Source of the DNA: Polymorphum gilvum SL003B-26A1
Lineage (GTDB): Bacteria > Pseudomonadota > Alphaproteobacteria > Rhizobiales > Stappiaceae
DNA length: 64,000 bases
Assembly (NCBI RefSeq): GCF_000192745.1
Contig: NC_015259.1
Location: 1,565,001 to 1,629,000 of the forward strand
Direction: 5' to 3'
Shown: positions 55,990 through 64,000 of the stretch, piece after piece
Layout of the letters: every line of letters starts with the position of its first letter
Position numbering within the stretch: position 1 is the stretch's first letter
Program-made: the position numbers and the translations under genes
The notes under the pieces: model-generated
The model's database searches: none
What the model saw: only the letters and a program-made list of their open reading frames with translations
Told to the model about the DNA's origin: nothing

Positions 55990-57048
55990 TCAGCGCCGCC
56001 CCGTCTCCTTGCCCTCGTCGGGCAGCGTCTTGACCAGGTCGGTCATGAAGTCGGCGATGCGCGGCCCGCGTCCGCCGATGTAGGGCGCCGGGCGGCAGAC
56101 GTCGGCGGCGGCGATGCCGATGCGCGCGGTCAGGAGGCCGTTGACGACGCCCTCGCCGAGGCGCGCCGACAGGCGGGCGGCCAGCCCGTGGCCGAGCACC
56201 TGAGAGACCAGGCTGTCGCCCGCCGCCATGCCGCCGGTGACGGCCAGGTGGGCGGCGACGTGGCGGGCAAGACGCAGGAAGCCGAGCGTGCCCGGTCGGC
56301 CGCCGTAAAGCGCCGACAGGCGGCGGATCAGGCGGAGGTTCTCGGCCAGCACGACGATCAGGTCGATCAGCGCGCGCGGGCTGACCGCAGTGACCAGCGA
56401 CACCCGCTTGGCGCTGTCGGCGACCAGGCGCCGTGCCGTGACGTCGAGCGGCGCGAGCAGCTCGCGTTCGGCCAGCACGACCAGGTCGCGGCCGTCGATC
56501 ACCTCGCGCAGGTGCGCGGCGAGCGCTGCCCGCCCGTGCGCGGTCTCCGCCCGCTCGCCGTAGAGCACGAGGAGATCGGCCAGCGCGGCACGAGCGGCCT
56601 TGGCGTCGTCGGCCTCGGCGGCGGCGGCGAGCGCCGCGCGCAGGTGGTCGATGCGGCGCAGCCGGGCGAGGCCGGCCGCCTCGCGGGCGGCGAGGCCGAG
56701 GAGGCCGGCGAGCGCCAGGCCGGCGAGCGCCAGCCCCGTCCAGCCCAGCCAGTCGGTGCGCGCAAACAGATCGCGCACGAAGCCGTCGACGGCAAGCCCG
56801 GCGGCGAGCAGCATCAGGCCACCGAGACCGGCGGCGAGCCAGCGGCCGAAGCGGATCCCGCGGCCCGGCTCGGGCGCCGGCGGCGGCGCCTCGTCGGTGC
56901 TCTCGCGCGCGGGCACGATGCGCGCCTCGTCGGACAGCGGCTCGCCGAGATCGTCGGCGTCGAAGCGCACCCGCTCGTCGTCGAGGCGGAACGCCGTCGG
57001 CTTGCGTGGCGGGCGGCGGGCGGCGTTTGCGGGGGTCGGGTCGGTCAT
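55990..57048 (-). CDS. YcjF/TIGR01620-family membrane protein
   Basis: This 352-residue protein has a charged N-terminus, two adjacent membrane helices (around LAAGLGGLMLLAAGLAVDGF and WTGLALAGLALAGLLGLA) and a C-terminal DUF697-like domain (VSPRALIDLIVVLAENLRLIRRL). YcjF proteins always travel with YcjX; here the start overlaps the ycjX stop by 4 bp. Their role is unclear, with links to stress and envelope functions. Confidence 0.87.
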   Translation of the reverse strand: MTDPTPANAARRPPRKPTAFRLDDERVRFDADDLGEPLSDEARIVPARESTDEAPPPAPEPGRGIRFGRWLAAGLGGLMLLAAGLAVDGFVRDLFARTDWLGWTGLALAGLALAGLLGLAAREAAGLARLRRIDHLRAALAAAAEADDAKAARAALADLLVLYGERAETAHGRAALAAHLREVIDGRDLVVLAERELLAPLDVTARRLVADSAKRVSLVTAVSPRALIDLIVVLAENLRLIRRLSALYGGRPGTLGFLRLARHVAAHLAVTGGMAAGDSLVSQVLGHGLAARLSARLGEGVVNGLLTARIGIAAADVCRPAPYIGGRGPRIADFMTDLVKTLPDEGKETGRR

Positions 57049-58571
57049 GCGAGGCCGTCCCCGATCAGGAAATCGAGCGCCCGGTCGAGACGGATGTGCG
57101 GCAGCGACAGGCTCACGCCCTCCGCCGTGCGCTCCAGCTTCGGCGGGCGGAAGCGGACGAAGCGCAGGCCCGCTTCAGGTTTCGATTCAGCTTCAACGTC
57201 TTCGCGTGCCGGTTTCGCCGCACCGCCGCGACCTTCTTCGGAAGCCGATTCAGGAACTGCGAAAAGCGAGTCCGGATCCTCCGGCAAGTCCCCGGGAAAC
57301 ATGGCGATTTCGGTCCGCCCGTCATAGCTGTCGCCGTTCACGCGCTCGCCCGGCAGCGGCGTGCCGAGGATGGCGGGCAACTCCTGGCCGGCGTGGCGCA
57401 GGCTCGCTTCGCGCGTCGCGCGAACCGCCGCGAGCGCCAGCACGTCGACCCTGGCGCCCCTGAACTCGGCATGCTCGATGCCGCGCGCGACCAGCCGCCT
57501 GAGGATCGCCTCCAGCCGGTCATGGTCGTCGCGGTGCAGGTGGTCGGCCTTGGTGGCGGCGAACAGGATACGGTCGATGCGTCGGGTCAGGATCGAGGCG
57601 AGCCAGCTGCGCCGGCCGGGGCGGAACGCGGTTAGCACCTCTGCGAGGGCCGTCTCGAGGTCGGCCAGGGCGCCGGGACCGGCGTTGAGCGCGTGCAGGG
57701 CGTCGACCAGCACGATCTGGCGGTCGAGGCGGGCGAAATGCTCGCGGAAGAACGGCCGGATGACGTGCTTCTTGTAGGCCTCGTAACGCCGCTCCATCAT
57801 CGCGCGCAGGCTACCGGGCCGCCCCGGTCCGGGGCTGCGCGCCAGGTCGAGCGGCGCGAAGGTCAGCGCCGGCGAACCGTCGAGGTCGCCGGGCATCAGG
57901 AAGCGTCCGGGCGGCAGCATCGACAGGGCGTGCTCGTCCGCCCGGCAGGCGGCCAGATAGGTGGTGAAGGTCCCGGCCAGCCGGCGTGCCTCGCCCTCGC
58001 TCTCGGGTGCGTCGGGGTTGGTCTGCGCAAGGGCGGCGAGCCAGTCGGCGGCGATGCCGGCGCGTGCCGGGGCCCTTGCGAGGCGCAGCGCCTCGCCGGC
58101 GAAGGCGGCATAGTCCCGGCTCAGCAGCGGCAGGTCGAGCAGCCATTCGCCCGGATAGTCGACGATGTCGAGATGCAGGCGGCCGCGGCCGAACCGGCGC
58201 GACAGATAGGAAGCGGATTCGTACTCGATCGTGAGCCGCAGCTCCGACACCTGGCGGGTGGATTGCGGCCAGACGCGGTCGTCGACCAGCGCGGCGACAT
58301 GGGCCTCGTAGTCGAAGCGCGGCACCTGGTCGTCGGGCTGCGGCTGCAGGTAGGCCCGGGCGATGCGTCCGCTTGCGGCGGCGGAAAACAGCGGCAGCCG
58401 CCCGCCATGCACGAGGTTATGCACCAGCGCGGTGATGAACACCGTCTTGCCGGCCCGGGCAAGCCCGGTCACCCCAAGCCGCAGCGAGGGAACGGCAAGG
58501 TCGCTCGCCGTATCGGCAAGGGCCTCGAGGGCCAGCCGCGCGTCGTCGGCGAGATGGGTCAGTCGTATCAA
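57045..58571 (-). CDS. YcjX-family P-loop GTPase-like protein
   Basis: This 508-residue protein of the DUF463 family has the P-loop GLARAGKT, the segment HLDIVDYPGEWLLDLPLL as switch II region and a base-recognition candidate, AATKADHL. Relatives are GTP-binding proteins of unknown cellular role. A disordered insert near the C-terminus (around SASEEGRGGAAKPARED) is not conserved in the family as I know it. Confidence 0.9.
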   Translation of the reverse strand: MIRLTHLADDARLALEALADTASDLAVPSLRLGVTGLARAGKTVFITALVHNLVHGGRLPLFSAAASGRIARAYLQPQPDDQVPRFDYEAHVAALVDDRVWPQSTRQVSELRLTIEYESASYLSRRFGRGRLHLDIVDYPGEWLLDLPLLSRDYAAFAGEALRLARAPARAGIAADWLAALAQTNPDAPESEGEARRLAGTFTTYLAACRADEHALSMLPPGRFLMPGDLDGSPALTFAPLDLARSPGPGRPGSLRAMMERRYEAYKKHVIRPFFREHFARLDRQIVLVDALHALNAGPGALADLETALAEVLTAFRPGRRSWLASILTRRIDRILFAATKADHLHRDDHDRLEAILRRLVARGIEHAEFRGARVDVLALAAVRATREASLRHAGQELPAILGTPLPGERVNGDSYDGRTEIAMFPGDLPEDPDSLFAVPESASEEGRGGAAKPAREDVEAESKPEAGLRFVRFRPPKLERTAEGVSLSLPHIRLDRALDFLIGDGLA

Positions 58572-58628
58572 GTCGGCGTCTCCGCGCGCTCATGTAGGTG
58601 CGCCGGCCGCGTGCCGCAATCGGCGGTC

Positions 58629-59147
58629 TCACGTCTCCAGCAGCCGGGGCCGGACGAAGCGCTCCAGCCGGCAGGTCTGAGCCGTCAGGCCGGCCCAGGT
58701 CTCGGTCGGGCACTCGATCACCGCCAGCGCGCCGGTCGGGTACTTTTCGTTGAGCGCGTGCAGGTCCTCGGCCCGTCCCTCGATAACCAGCTCGCGGGCG
58801 GTGTCTTCGGTCGCCGGATTGTGGCCGATGACCATCAGCGTGCGGACGTTGCCGCCGCGGCTGCGGATATGGGGGATGTAATCCAGCTCTCCGTCATCGT
58901 AGAGCGCGCGCATGAGGCTGACCTCCGCGTCCCGGTGCAGCTCCGGCAGCAGCCGCGCCAGCGTCTGGCGGGTGCGCAGGGCGGTCGAGCACAGGATCCG
59001 GTCCGGATAAAGGCCTTCTGCCTTGAGGTAGGCGCTCATGCGGGCCGCCGATTGGTCGCCGCGCTCGTTCAGCGGGCGATCGAAGTCGGCGAGGGACGCA
59101 TCGGCCCAGTCGGACTTGGCATGGCGCAGCAGCAGGAGACGAAGCAT
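58629..59147 (-). CDS. SixA-type histidine phosphatase
   Basis: This 172-residue phosphatase has the catalytic RHAKSDW motif and the second histidine in VIGHNPATED. SixA-type proteins remove phosphate from histidine in Hpt domains or PTS proteins. The start at 59147 places the RHA motif near the N-terminus, as usual. The stand-alone Hpt protein at 44.6 kb is a conceivable substrate. Confidence 0.88.
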   Translation of the reverse strand: MLRLLLLRHAKSDWADASLADFDRPLNERGDQSAARMSAYLKAEGLYPDRILCSTALRTRQTLARLLPELHRDAEVSLMRALYDDGELDYIPHIRSRGGNVRTLMVIGHNPATEDTARELVIEGRAEDLHALNEKYPTGALAVIECPTETWAGLTAQTCRLERFVRPRLLET

Positions 59148-59486
59148 GAAGGGCCTTCCGGTCGGATCGTCGATGCGACGACAGTAGTTCACGCTTGTCC
59201 GGCGGAAAATGGTCTGCGTGCGTTTTCCGGCTTCGGCAAACTACGAATGCACGACAGCGGTCACGCCGCCCTGCGTTCCGGGCAAAGATTCTGGCGGAAC
59301 TCAAGTTTAAAATTTCAGCATTCGGATATCGTGCCATGCAGTTTTGAACATTTCCAAATATAGTTCATCGTCTTTTTTGTCTGCTCATCATAAAATTGAC
59401 GCAACGGCATATCCGTAAGGGAGTTGATTGTCGGAAAGTCTTTTACTAGAAGGGTGTTCGACTGGTGTGGTTGGTGGGTTGAGTAG
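59148..59486. promoter_or_regulatory. 339-bp divergent intergenic region
   Basis: This region separates sixA and the FAD oxidoreductase gene. Its middle (about 59300-59410) is AT-rich and should hold the promoters. No gene, strong palindrome or RNA motif was seen. Confidence 0.3.
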
Positions 59487-60800
59487 ATGTCCGTGCCGAA
59501 TGCGCATGCAGCGTCCTATTACCGCGAGCGTATCGGCGACGACACCCTGCGTTTGTCTCTCGAAGGACGTGCCCACGCCGACGTCTGCGTCATCGGCGGC
59601 GGTCTCGCCGGGCTGACGACGGCACGCGAGCTTGCCCGGCGCGGCAGGCGGGTCATCCTTCTGGAGGGCGAACGGATCGGCTGGGGCGCTTCGGGCCGCA
59701 ATGCCGGTTTCGTGTCCGCTGGCTTCTCGGAAGGTCTCGACACGCTCGAACGCCGGGTCGGTCTCGATCAGGCACGGGCGCTCTATGCCCTCTCTTGCGC
59801 CGGCGTCGCCTATGTGCGCGATACCATCGTCGCGTCGGGGCGGCAAGACATCGTTTCCGGGCGCGGCAAGCTGAAGGTGTTGCGTCATGCCGGAACCGGC
59901 GCCCTTAAGCGGAGCCGGGACGCCCTGGCGCAGAAATACGGTGTCGAACAGGCCTTCTGGCCGCGCGAGCATCTGCGCGAGGTGCTGCGGACGCCGGTCT
60001 ATCATGGCGCCTTGTTCGACCCGGATGCCTTCCACATCGATCCGCTCGCCTATGCGCAGGAGGTGGCGCGCTGCTGCGAGGCGGCCGGCGGCTGGATCTT
60101 CGAGGGCAGCCCGGTCAGCCGGATCGCCAGGATCGGCGCGGGATGGCGCGTGGAGACCGACATCGGCGTCGTCCATGCCGAAACAGTCGTGCTGGCGACC
60201 AGCGCCTATGGGGTCCTGCACCACACCTACGCCCCGGTCGACCGCGCGATCCTGCCGGTGGCGACCCATGTCGTGGTCACCGAGCCGCTCGGCGCGCGGC
60301 TTGCGGAAGCGATCCGCTTTCCCGGCTGCGTCGCCGACACCCGCCGCTGCGGGGACTACTTCCGTGTCGTGGCGGGCGGCCGTCTTTTGTGGGGCGGCCG
60401 GATCACCACCCGCCGGTCCGAGCCCTCCAGGCTCGCCGATCTGCTCAAGGCCGACATCCTGAAGGTCTTTCCGCAACTGGGCGACGTCCGCATCGATCAT
60501 GCCTGGTCGGGACTGATGGGTTATTCGGTACGTAAGATGCCCCTCGTCGGTCCGGTCAGGCCGGGGCTGTGGGCCGCGACGGCGCTCGGCGGCCATGGCC
60601 TCAACACGTCGGCGACGGTGGCCGATCTGGTCGCCAGCGGCATCTGCGACGGCGACGATCGCTGGCGTCTGTTCGCGCCCTTTGCCGTGCGCTGGGGCGG
60701 CGGACTGATCGGACGCCTGGCGACCCGGTTCGAGTACGGTCGCCTGCGTCTTGCCGACCGGATCGACGAACGCGCGGCCAGGGGCGCGGCGCGTGCCTGA
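59487..60800 (+). CDS. FAD-dependent amine/amino-acid oxidoreductase (DAO family)
   Basis: This 437-residue flavoprotein has the FAD motif VCVIGGGLAGLTTARELARRG and the DAO-family segment ERIGWGASGRNAGFVS. It resembles gamma-glutamylputrescine oxidase (PuuB/OrdL). C-terminal landmarks are GYSVRKMPLVG and GGHGLNTS. It would oxidise a primary or secondary amine, but no puu genes are near. The next plus-strand gene is an MFS permease. Confidence 0.88.
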   Translation: MSVPNAHAASYYRERIGDDTLRLSLEGRAHADVCVIGGGLAGLTTARELARRGRRVILLEGERIGWGASGRNAGFVSAGFSEGLDTLERRVGLDQARALYALSCAGVAYVRDTIVASGRQDIVSGRGKLKVLRHAGTGALKRSRDALAQKYGVEQAFWPREHLREVLRTPVYHGALFDPDAFHIDPLAYAQEVARCCEAAGGWIFEGSPVSRIARIGAGWRVETDIGVVHAETVVLATSAYGVLHHTYAPVDRAILPVATHVVVTEPLGARLAEAIRFPGCVADTRRCGDYFRVVAGGRLLWGGRITTRRSEPSRLADLLKADILKVFPQLGDVRIDHAWSGLMGYSVRKMPLVGPVRPGLWAATALGGHGLNTSATVADLVASGICDGDDRWRLFAPFAVRWGGGLIGRLATRFEYGRLRLADRIDERAARGAARA

Positions 60801-61036
60801 CGTGGCACCCGGGGGCCGGCGCAACTGTTTTCCCCGACGATTGCCCTTGGACGTTTTTGCGCCGTTGCATCGACGGCGAGGCTCGGCCATGGTCTGCTCA
60901 TTATTTGGCCAGCTCATGGCGGAAAACAGGGCATGTCGGCCGCCGGCCGGCCGTGACCTGCGTGCGGGCGGCGCGAATTGGCCGTGGGCGGCAGCCAGCG
61001 CGACGGAAGGCCCGCTTCCGAGCCTGAGGAGAAGTC

Positions 61037-62221
61037 ATGCGAGTCGGAATCGCGAGCCTGTTGCTCGCCTATGTTCTCAGCCAGTTTTACCGCGCATTCC
61101 TCGCCGTGATGGCTCCGGTCCTGCAGGCGGATATCGGGGTGACGGCGGATGATCTGGCCGATGCCTCCGGCCTGTGGTTCCTGGCCTTCGCGCTCATGCA
61201 GCTGCCGGTCGGCTGGGCGCTGGACCGGGTCGGACCGCGGCTGACTGCGGCGGTGCTGTTGGCGCTCGGCGGGGGTGGCGGAGCCCTGCTGTTTGCCGCT
61301 GCACAATCCCCGTGGGCGATCTCGGCCGCAATGATGCTGATCGGCGTCGGCTGCTCGCCCGTCCTGATGGCGTCGTTCTACATCTTCGCCCGGATGTATT
61401 CGCCGGCCGTGTTCGGCACATTGGCTGGCGCGATCATCGGCGCGGGGTCGGTCGGCAATCTCGCCTCCGCCCTGCCGATGGCCGTCGCGATCGAAGCGTT
61501 CGGCTGGCGCGAGACGGTGATCGGGCTTGCGGCGATCACCTTCGCAGTGGCTCTCGGCTTGCTCCGCTTCGTCCAGGATCCGCCCAGAGCCGAACGGCGC
61601 GACGACGACGGATCGATGTGGGACATCCTGCGCACGCCGGCGATTTGGCTCATCGTGCCCATGCTGGTCGTCAACTACGCGCCGTCCGGCGGCATCCGCG
61701 GCCTGTGGGCCGGCCCCTACTTCGCCGAGGTCTTCGACGCGACGCCGGAACAGGTCGGTCAGGTGACGCTGCTGATGGCGCTCGCCATGGTGCTCGGCAA
61801 TTTCCTGTACGGGCCGCTCGACCGCGTGTTCGGCACCCGTAAGGGCGTGGTTCTGGTCGGCAACCTGGCCGGCACGGCCTGTCTCGCGCTGCTGTGGCTG
61901 TTTCCCGCCTCCGGCTGGTGGACGGCGGCGGCCCTGATCGCTGGCGTCGGCCTGTTCGGGTCGTCGTTCCCGATGATGATGGCCCACGGCCGCGCGTTCT
62001 TCCCGCCGCATCTGGTCGGCCGCGGCGTGACCCTGCTCAACCTGTTCACCATCGGCGGCGTCGGCCTGTTCCAGATGCTCAGCGGTCGCGTCCAGGTCGC
62101 GGCGTCGGCCGCTCATGGCGGGGATCCGGTGCAGACCTATTCCGTTCTGTTCGGCTTTTTCGCGCTGGTGCTGGGCGCGGGCTGCGCCGTCTACGCCTTC
62201 TCGCGGGACCGGGTCGATTGA
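61037..62221 (+). CDS. MFS transporter
   Basis: This 394-residue protein has twelve hydrophobic helices. The motif GWALDRVGPRLTAAVLL, in the helix 2-3 loop, marks an MFS permease close to the nitrate/oxalate or sugar-phosphate antiporter groups. GAGGAGAAG precedes the ATG. It may share control with the upstream FAD oxidoreductase, but 236 bp separate them. The substrate is unknown. Confidence 0.87.
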   Translation: MRVGIASLLLAYVLSQFYRAFLAVMAPVLQADIGVTADDLADASGLWFLAFALMQLPVGWALDRVGPRLTAAVLLALGGGGGALLFAAAQSPWAISAAMMLIGVGCSPVLMASFYIFARMYSPAVFGTLAGAIIGAGSVGNLASALPMAVAIEAFGWRETVIGLAAITFAVALGLLRFVQDPPRAERRDDDGSMWDILRTPAIWLIVPMLVVNYAPSGGIRGLWAGPYFAEVFDATPEQVGQVTLLMALAMVLGNFLYGPLDRVFGTRKGVVLVGNLAGTACLALLWLFPASGWWTAAALIAGVGLFGSSFPMMMAHGRAFFPPHLVGRGVTLLNLFTIGGVGLFQMLSGRVQVAASAAHGGDPVQTYSVLFGFFALVLGAGCAVYAFSRDRVD

Positions 62222-62344
62222 TAGCGGAGCCGGACGGTCCCGCTTCGTCGCGGCCGGCCAACCCGTGCGGCACCCCGGCAAGCGCAGCTCGGGCTGGTCG
62301 CGGTCTTCGGGCCGGCCTTGCGTGGTCCGGCGCGCGGGACGGAC

Positions 62345-62938
62345 CTAGTTCTGCCGCGCGAGCGTGTTCTGAAATGCCTCGAACGCAGGTGCGACCGCCG
62401 TGCCATGTTCCGGCAGGCTGTAGGAAAACCAGAGCGTATAGTCTGCCGAGGCGCCGGAGAGGTGCCACAAGGTCTCGCAGGTCGTCCGTCCGTCGCCGTC
62501 GCCCATGCGGAAAGTCACGCCGCTGCCGGAAATGCCTGTCATCGTCACCTGCTCGAGGCCGGCGGCCCTGTACCGCTCGGCGAAGGCGGTGGCATCGGAG
62601 CGGCCGGTGCCCTTCACGTGCTGGCGGACGACGGCCTGGAAGCTGCCGTCGCCGGCATAGACACAGCCGGCGGCGCGGCGGTCTGTGGCGGCGAGCACCT
62701 TTGTCCGTGTCATGGTCCCGACCCGGTTCGGGCAACTCAGGCCCGAGTAGTGGCGCATGCCCTGGGCATCGTTCACCCAGCCCACCTCGTATTCGCCCTG
62801 GACCTGGCGAGACCTGTCGCTGCCGGTTCCCTGGCCCGGCGCGGCAGTCAGGATCTGGATGGCGCATGCCAGCGCGGCTGCCGCGGCGACCTTGCCTCGA
62901 CAGGGGGAGGCTCGACGGTCGGAGACCGGACGGGCCAT
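62345..62938 (-). CDS. secreted protein of unknown function
   Basis: This 197-residue protein has a signal peptide (KVAAAAALACAIQILTAAPG). The mature part has three cysteines (GLSCPN, AGCVYA, TTCETLW) and ends in LARQN. I do not recognise the family. It begins 4 bp after the moxR stop, so the two are probably co-transcribed. Confidence 0.68.
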   Translation of the reverse strand: MARPVSDRRASPCRGKVAAAAALACAIQILTAAPGQGTGSDRSRQVQGEYEVGWVNDAQGMRHYSGLSCPNRVGTMTRTKVLAATDRRAAGCVYAGDGSFQAVVRQHVKGTGRSDATAFAERYRAAGLEQVTMTGISGSGVTFRMGDGDGRTTCETLWHLSGASADYTLWFSYSLPEHGTAVAPAFEAFQNTLARQN

Positions 62939-62942
62939 GCCG

Positions 62943-63788
62943 CTAGCGGCTTTCCCGCCGCGCCATGAAGGCGAGCCGTTCGAACAGGTGGACGTCCTGC
63001 TCGTTCTTCAGAAGCGCGCCGTGCAGCGGCGGGATCAGGCGCTTGGGATCGCGCTCGCGCAGCACCGACGCATCGATGTCCTCGTTGAGCAGCAGCTTGA
63101 TCCAGTCGATCAGCTCGGAGGTGGAGGGCTTCTTCTTCAGACCCGGCACGTCGCGGATGTCGTAGAACAGCGTCAGCGCCTCCTTGAGCAGACGCTCCTT
63201 CAGGCCGGGGAAATGCACCGCGACGATGTCCGCCATGGTCTCGCGGTCGGGGAACTTGATGTAGTGGAAGAAGCACCGGCGCAGGAATGCGTCCGGCAGA
63301 TCCTTCTCGTTGTTGGAGGTGATGATCACCACCGGCCGCTGGCGCGCCTTGACGGTCTCGCCGGTTTCGTAGACGAAGAACTCCATCCGGTCGAGTTCCT
63401 GCAGCAGGTCGTTTGGGAATTCGATGTCGGCCTTGTCGATCTCGTCGATCAGCAGCACCGGCCTCCGCTCCGCCTGGAACGCCTCCCACAGCTTGCCCTT
63501 GCGGATGTAGTTGCGGATGTCCTTGACCCGCTCGTCGCCGAGCTGGCTGTCGCGCAGCCGCGACACCGCGTCGTACTCGTAAAGTCCCTGCTGGGCCTTG
63601 GTGGTCGACTTGACATGCCATTCGATCAGCGGCGCGCCGATGGCGTCGGCAACCTCGTTGGCCAGAACGGTCTTGCCGGTGCCCGGCTCGCCCTTCACCA
63701 GCAGGGGGCGCTGGAGGGCGATCGCCGCATTGACCGCCACGCGCAGGTCTTCGGTCGCAATGTAACTCTTGGTCCCCTCGAAACGCAT
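62943..63788 (-). CDS. MoxR-family AAA ATPase
   Basis: This 281-residue ATPase has Walker A (GEPGTGKTVLA), Walker B (PVLLIDEIDKAD), sensor 1 (ITSNNEKDLPDAFLRRC) and the C-terminal helical lid. MoxR ATPases act with VWA proteins as chaperones for metalloenzymes. The matching CoxE-like VWA gene lies 10 kb upstream on the same strand. The start at 63788 is followed directly by the conserved MRFEGTKSYIA. Confidence 0.92.
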   Translation of the reverse strand: MRFEGTKSYIATEDLRVAVNAAIALQRPLLVKGEPGTGKTVLANEVADAIGAPLIEWHVKSTTKAQQGLYEYDAVSRLRDSQLGDERVKDIRNYIRKGKLWEAFQAERRPVLLIDEIDKADIEFPNDLLQELDRMEFFVYETGETVKARQRPVVIITSNNEKDLPDAFLRRCFFHYIKFPDRETMADIVAVHFPGLKERLLKEALTLFYDIRDVPGLKKKPSTSELIDWIKLLLNEDIDASVLRERDPKRLIPPLHGALLKNEQDVHLFERLAFMARRESR

Positions 63789-63891
63789 CCGGGCCTCTCT
63801 GGTCGATCTTTCCGCGCTGGAGAGTAGGGTGCGGCCCCGGCCCGCGCAAGGTCGGCAGGAGCGCGCAACAGGCCGCAGGGTTCCGGCGAGC

Positions 63892-63920
63892 TTCCGGAGG
63901 GTTTCCGGAGGGTTTCCGGC
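63892..63920 (+). repeat. short 11-bp tandem repeat
   Basis: The unit TTCCGGAGGGT occurs twice in tandem, followed by a partial third copy, in the non-coding region upstream of moxR. It may be a simple slippage repeat. No gene is visible from 63789 to the window end. Confidence 0.6.
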
Positions 63921-64000
63921 CTGTCTCAGGAGGCTGCCGCAGGGGGGTGCCGGGACTGTTTTGCCGGCCCGCCCGGGCATTTTTTTCCGTGCAGGGCAGG

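Noticed and set aside
63961-63990. Possible terminator (GCCC-GCCC-GGGC followed by a T run)
   Set aside because: The stem is only four pairs, and no plus-strand gene ends nearby, so there is nothing for it to terminate within view.

Overview
The window is a GC-rich, gene-dense stretch of an alphaproteobacterial chromosome, most likely from the order Hyphomicrobiales (Rhizobiales). The main reason is a 1,768-residue coiled-coil membrane protein with the layout of the polar growth ring protein (GPR/RgsE) of Agrobacterium and Sinorhizobium. A PlcP-Agt lipid remodelling pair, a DgcN-DgcA pair, YcjX/YcjF and an alphaproteobacterial-type CheZ fit the same group. No genus can be named from the sequence alone. 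No rRNA, tRNA, CRISPR array, prophage or complete insertion sequence was seen.

Layout. 1-3.8 kb: edge of an unknown gene, repeat copy A, a chemoreceptor, an RHH regulator and a VOC protein. 3.9-7.9 kb: a periplasmic sugar or alcohol oxidation cluster (Tat small subunit, GMC flavoprotein with a cysteine cluster, PQQ-type dehydrogenase, dihaem cytochrome c). 7.9-14.3 kb: DevBCA-type exporter with a divergent TetR gene and a likely operator, then an orphan molybdenum hydroxylase large subunit. 14.4-17.5 kb: SbmA/BacA-like transporter, DMT exporter, small secreted protein, stand-alone Lrp sensor domain. 17.6-20.5 kb: TPP riboswitch, thiM, thiD and a TRAP solute receptor without membrane subunits. 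20.6-24.3 kb: FAH-family enzyme, a frameshifted FadL-type porin gene, repeat B and a non-canonical SDR. 24.4-27.4 kb: a Pho-box candidate, plcP-agt and a threonine dehydratase. 27.4-30.5 kb: an AT-rich patch, a globin-coupled chemoreceptor, repeat C and cheZ. 30.6-33.8 kb: an MFS permease and dgcNA. 33.9-38.2 kb: an Mla-type lipid transport operon, then repeat D. 38.5-45.4 kb: gpr, a small conserved gene, an Hpt protein and a ferredoxin. 45.6-50.1 kb: a MacAB-type exporter and an MFS protein. 50.2-64 kb: AraC regulator, universal stress protein, VWA protein, methyltransferase, small membrane and secreted proteins, PPK2, YcjF/YcjX, SixA-type phosphatase, FAD amine oxidase, MFS permease, secreted protein and a MoxR ATPase.

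The most unusual signal is a family of four dispersed elements of about 165-171 bp (A to D). Each sits just past gene 3' ends and is bracketed by two copies of a terminator-like hairpin. The two hairpins at a locus resemble each other but differ from those at the other loci. That is the pattern expected if a small mobile element inserts into intrinsic terminators and duplicates the hairpin. Other points worth following are the thiamine-riboswitch operon with an orphan TRAP receptor, the G7-tract frameshift in the porin gene, and the clear operator between the DevBCA and TetR genes.
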